DNA of 64,000 bases from Brassica napus (lineage: Eukaryota; Streptophyta; Magnoliopsida; Brassicales; Brassicaceae): positions 1-64,000 of the forward strand of contig NW_026015073.1 of assembly GCF_020379485.1 (NCBI RefSeq). The letters are read 5' to 3'. Of this stretch, positions 59,845-64,000 are shown piece after piece; position 1 is the first letter of the stretch, and the number at the start of each line of letters is the position of its first letter. A program made the position numbers and the translations under genes. Under the pieces are notes generated by a model. It saw nothing but the letters and a program-made list of their open reading frames with translations. It ran no database searches and was not told the DNA's origin.

Positions 59845-60271
59845 ATGGCTCCTGCCGAAATGGCCGAGCTAAAGAAACAACTGGAAGAGTTGTTGGACAA
59901 GGGGTTCATACGCCCAAGTGTCTCGCCTTGGAGAGAACCAGTCCTGTTTGTGAAGAAAAAGGATGGTAGTTTCAGGCTGTGCATTGATTACCGAGGGTTG
60001 AACATGGTGACTGTGAAGAACAAGTACCCGTTGCCCAGGATTGATGAGTTGTTGGATCAACTCAAGGGAGCCAAGTGGTTTTCCAAGATTGATTTGGCCT
60101 CAGGGTATCACCAAATCCCAATAGAGCTCATTGATATAAGGAAGACGGCATTCCGGACCTGGTATGGTCAGTATGAGTTTGTGGTCATGCCATTTGGTCT
60201 AACCAATGCCCCAGCTGTGTTCATGAAGATGATGAATGGTATCTTCCAAGACTTTCTGGATGAATTTGTAT
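59845..60271 (+). pseudogene. Reverse transcriptase, first half, of B3
   Basis: From [20 protein letters not shown] through [36 protein letters not shown] and [18 protein letters not shown] one-base loss near 60271 shifts the frame just before the catalytic FIDD motif. Confidence 0.88.
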
Positions 60272-60962
60272 CATCTTCATAGATGACATACTTGTATACT
60301 CCAGAAGCAAAGAGGACCATGAGAGGCATCTGAGGGCGGTGTTGGAATGGTTGAGAGAACAGAAACTCTTTGCGAAGTTGAGCAAGTGCAGCTTCTGGCA
60401 GAAGAGCATTGGTTTCCTTGGACATATTGTGTCAGATCAAGGAGTGTCAGTAGATCCGGAAAAGATACAGGCTATCCAAGCCTGGCCACAACCTAAGAGT
60501 GCAACGGAAGTCAGAAGCTTCCTAGGGTTGGCCGGTTACTACCGAAAGTTTGTTAAGGGGTTTGCGAGTTTGGCTCAACCCATGACTCAGCTCATGGGAA
60601 AGGACGTGAGGTTCGTCTGGACGGGAGATTGTGAGAAGTGCTTCGTGGCCTTGAAGGACATGCTAACACAGGCACCAGTCCTAGTACAGCCAGAGGCAGA
60701 TCAGCCCTATGTAGTGTACACGGACGCGTCCATCACTGGGTTGGGATGTGTTCTGACCCAACATGGGAAGGTGATTGCTTATGCTTCAAGACAGTTGAGA
60801 AAGCATGAAGGGAATTACCCAACCCATGACTTAGAGATGGCGGCCGTAGTGTTCGCACTGAAGATTTGGAGATCCTACCTATATGGTGCTAAGGTTAAGA
60901 TCCTTACTGATCACAAGAGCCTCAAATACATATTCACGCAACCAGAATTGAATTTGAGTTAG
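60272..60962 (+). pseudogene. Reverse transcriptase, second half, and RNase H of B3
   Basis: It starts with the catalytic FIDDILVYS, then [37 protein letters not shown] and the RNase H start [16 protein letters not shown], to [17 protein letters not shown]. It ends at a TAG (60960-60962) where B1 and B2 have a Gln codon. The frame continues unchanged beyond the stop. Confidence 0.88.
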
Positions 60963-61922
60963 AGGCGTTGGATGGAGTTCGTGGCCGGCTATGATTTAGA
61001 CATTGCTTACCATCCTGGTAAGGCAAATTTGGTGGCAGACGCCTTGAGCCGTAGGAGGGCCGAGGTATCTGCTGAGAAGGAAGCAGATGAGTTAGAAGAG
61101 ATGGTCCGGTCATTGCACTTGGACACAATGGCCAGCGAGGACGAGCCGTTGGGTTTGGAAGCAGTGAACCAGGCTGATCTCCTCACCAGGATCAGGCAGG
61201 CACAGGGCTTGGACGAGAACCTACAAAAGGTTGCTCGAAATGAACTGATGGAGTACCAGATCACGGCAGATGGAACCATCCTGGTACGAGGCCATGTTAG
61301 TGTACCTAATGATAAGACCCTTAAGGAAGAGATTATGAGAGAAGCTCATAAGTCCAAGTTCTCGATACATCCAGGTGCAACTAAGATGTATCAAGACCTT
61401 AAGAGGTATTATCATTGGATACGAATGAAGGTAGACATAGCTGACTGGGTGGCCAGGTGTGCTACTTGTCAGTTAGTCAAGGCGGAGCATCAGGTTCCAA
61501 GTGGGTTATTACAAAGTCTACCTATTCTGGAATGGAAGTGGGATCACATCACCATGGACTTTGTAATCGGTTTTCCTACCACTAGGAAAAGGAATGATGC
61601 CGTTTGGGTGGTAGTAGATAGACTCACCAAATCCGCACACTTCCCGCCCTTGAAGAAATCAGATGGAGTTGATCAGATCGTGGTCAAATATCTGGACGAG
61701 ATCGTACGGCTACATGGGATTCCGTCTAGCATTGTGTCGGATAGGGATCCGAGGTTTACTTCACGATTCTGGAAGGCTTTCCAAAAAGCCTTAGGGACGA
61801 GGGTGAACATGAGCACAGCCTATCACCCACAAACATATGGGCAATCAGAACGCACGATCAAGACACTAGAGGATATGCTGAGGGCATGTGTTTTGGTTTG
61901 GGGCGATTCATTGGAAAGGCAT
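60963..61922 (+). pseudogene. RNase H linker and integrase core of B3 (cut by a solo LTR)
   Basis: It reads [20 protein letters not shown], then the zinc region (REAHKSKFSIHPGATKM ... CATCQLVKAEH). The catalytic residues lie in ITMDFVIGFP, SIVSDRDPRF and QSERT. HPQTYG has Tyr where B2 has Asp, close to the catalytic Glu. The frame is interrupted at GDSLERH by the LTR inserted after 61922 and resumes at 63435. Confidence 0.88.
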
Positions 61923-63434
61923 TGTTGGGGTTAAAAACGGTTACGACGGAATTACCACCCGAAAATCCTCGGAGATCGTATTTCCGAAAGAGATAGTAAA
62001 AAGAAGGATACAACTTTCGTAAAATATAACCAGTACGAAGTTTTTACGAAGAAGTATCCTTGAAGATTCAAACCAAACAAACCAGGCTCGGTCGTTGCAT
62101 AATTACTGCGCATACACGCCGTCCGGTTGCTACGTAGCAACCAAGTCCGGGCCGATATCGGCCGCTGCATAGCGACCGAACGTCCGACCGAGCATCCGTC
62201 TCGCTCGGTCGCTACGTAGCGACCGAGCTCAGCCCAGCTCGCTCGCTACGTAGCGACCGAGCTCGAGCCAAAGCTCGGTCACTACGTAGCGACCGAGTGC
62301 TCGTCCCGCTCGGTCGCTACATAGCGACCGAGCTCGGCCAAGCTCGGTCGCTACGTAGCCAAAAAGCGCTCCTCCCGCTCGGTCGCTACGTAGCGACCGA
62401 GCTCGAGCCAAAGCTCGGTTGCTACATAGCAACCGAGCGCTTGTCCCGCTCGGTCGCTACGTAGCGACCAAGCTCGAGCCAAAGCTCGGTCGCTACGTAG
62501 CGACCGAACGTTTGTCCCGCTCGGTCGCTACGTAGCGACCGAGCTCGAGCCAAAGCTCGGTCGCTACGTAGCGATCGGGCTCGAGCCAAAGTTCGGTCGC
62601 TGTGTAGCGATAGAACCCTTCCGAACATCGATAGACATCAATCTATGCATTCTCGTCAAACCATCAAATGCTATCTCCCGAAGACCGTAGCAAGCTCAGT
62701 CTATGTTTCCGTTATTCTATATCATCGATCAAACTTTGCGAATTATAAACCGCGGAAAATTCGTTTTTTATCGAAAGAATTCATAGTAAACGTGTCGAGT
62801 CGGAAGACGGCCCAAAGAGACCTAAAACACGACTCGAGGCCCATCGTACGATTTCTTAACCAAAAGCCCGTAAACCACAGCACGGTTTACGCTTGGTCCA
62901 CAAGGAAGGATAAATGTCAAGTTTCCGCGGAATAATACGAAAGTTTTGAAGATAATTGTGAAGATCGGGAAAAATGGAATATCTCCATTTTTATGCTATG
63001 ACGGCTTAAGGGCAGAAGAGTAAAAGCGTAAACCGACCTTGGAGCTAGTATATAAGGAGTCCTAGGCGAGGAGCATATGAGAGAACTTTTTTCAGAGCAA
63101 ACTTAGCACTTAGAGCAATTTAGGCAATTTTCCGTTTTTGTTATTTCGAGCTGCGACTCAATTAGGTTTAGCCGTCTTAGGGTTACTAGAACTAGGAATC
63201 TCGCCGACAGCTCTCGAGCCCAGGCTTATACCTTGTTGTAAACGCTCATATGCAAATTCGGAATAAGATCTTCTTTGCTCTCCTTTTCGATTTCTTATAC
63301 TTTATCGTTATTATTCTCGTGTTCTGATTGCTTGACGTGTGGTAATTAGCAGATATCCGGGTCCTCTGGGAAATTAGGGTTTTCCTAGTTCCTTATTTAA
63401 ACGGAAATCGACAGTGCGAATTTCGGTTCCCATA
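61923..63434 (+). mobile_element. Solo Tat-like (family A) LTR
   Basis: 1512 bp beginning TGTTGGGG and ending TTCCCATA, where the usual end is CACA, so one terminal base has changed. It is flanked by GGCAT on both sides (61918-61922 and 63435-63439). No internal sequence is present, so it is a solo LTR left after recombination between the two LTRs of a full element. It has the largest palindrome cluster of the four LTRs and a TATATAAG box at 63049-63056. Confidence 0.93.
62085..62615. repeat. Palindrome cluster in the solo LTR
   Basis: About thirteen CTACGTAG-centred units with CGAGCCAAAG and CGTCCCG spacers. Several are perfect 26-bp inverted repeats (GCTCGGTCGCTAC and its complement). Confidence 0.85.
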
Positions 63435-64000
63435 GGCATCTGCCATTGGTGGAGTTTGCATGAAACAACAACTTTCACCGAAGCATTGGCATGTCCCCCT
63501 ACGAAGCCTTGTATGGGCGGCCATGTAGAACACCACTATGCTAGACCCAAGTGGGGGAGCGCAGCATGATAGGGCCGGAGATAGTGGAGGAAACAACCGA
63601 GAAGATCAAGTTGATTCAGGATAAGATGAGAACGGCCCAAGACCGTCAGAAGCATTATGCAGACAAACGCCGGAAAGAACTTGAGTTCAAAGTTGGCGAT
63701 ATGGTGTACCTAAAGATGATTACCTTCAAGGGGAGGGTAAGAATCTCAGGTAGGAGGAAGTTAGATCCAAGGTACTTGGGTCCATTCAGAGTTATTGAAA
63801 GAGTTGGAGCGGTGGCTTACAAGTTGGATTTTCCATCCAAAATGGAAGCATTCCACAATGTGTTCCATGTCTCTCAACTAAGGAAGTGCCTTTCGGATTA
63901 GGATGTTTACATTCCAGAGATTCCTTCTGATTTAGGAACGAACCTCACCTTAGAAACAACGCCGGTTCGGATCATGGACAGAATGGAGAAGGCAACTCGG
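63435..64000 (+). pseudogene. Integrase C-terminal part of B3
   Basis: The frame resumes after the solo LTR with HLPLVEFA, but has a TGA near 63459 and a TAG near 63540. It then runs open with MIGPEIVEETTEKIKLI, LEFKVGDMVYLKMITFKGRV and FHNVFHVSQLRKCLSD to a TAG at 63899. Coding-like sequence continues to the window end (LTLETTPVRIMDRMEKATR). The chromodomain-like tail and 3' LTR lie outside. Confidence 0.85.

Overview
This window is plant heterochromatin with no ordinary host gene that I can support. Almost every base belongs to Ty3/gypsy LTR retrotransposons or to one complex satellite-like tandem repeat. The retrotransposon proteins, the palindrome-rich LTRs and the overall style suggest a Brassicaceae genome, most likely Brassica. 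That is inference from recalled repeat types, not a database match. I found no rRNA, tRNA, CRISPR or bacterial-type features.

I use these labels. Family A is Tat-like: LTRs begin TGTTGGGG and end TTCCCACA, carry clusters of a 26-bp palindrome, and the elements have an extra antisense gene next to the 3' LTR. Family B is a chromovirus-like group, perhaps Tekay/Del: LTRs begin TGTCAC and end GGGTCTTACA, with an initiator-Met tRNA primer site. The CRM-like element is a centromeric-type chromovirus whose polyprotein gene runs into its 3' LTR.

Layout. 1-4422: 3' end of A1 (+): integrase remnant, antisense gene, 3' LTR. 4423-10364: B1 (-): pol, gag and 5' LTR, with A1 inserted in its integrase. 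10365-12041: two partial B-type LTRs. 12042-14851: satellite. 14852-22503: A2 (-), a complete but pol-less Tat derivative with target duplication ACGGA. 22504-32851: satellite with a 4.4-kb higher-order repeat. 32852-33433: B LTR piece. 33434-34529: satellite. 34530-41477: intact CRM-like element (-) with LTRs that look identical and target duplication TGATA. 41478-44639: satellite. 44640-50160: B2 (-): 3' LTR, pol and PR. 50161-50279: satellite scrap. 50280-56030: B4 (+), a strongly deleted element. 56031-64000: B3 (+): LTR, gag, pol, split by a solo family A LTR (61923-63434, target duplication GGCAT).

Main conclusions. (1) The satellite, about 17.5 kb in five pieces, was the landing site. 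A2 and the CRM-like element sit inside it with perfect target duplications. (2) In family B, gag and pol lie in different frames, but two diverged copies (B1, B3) each keep a 90/92-nt candidate intron whose removal would put gag in frame with pol. (3) A2 keeps gag, protease, LTRs and the antisense gene but has lost reverse transcriptase and integrase, so it would need a helper. (4) A satellite-plus-LTR block of about 4.6 kb was duplicated in tandem before the CRM-like element arrived. Only the CRM-like element looks able to move on its own; the others carry stops, frameshifts, deletions or insertions.
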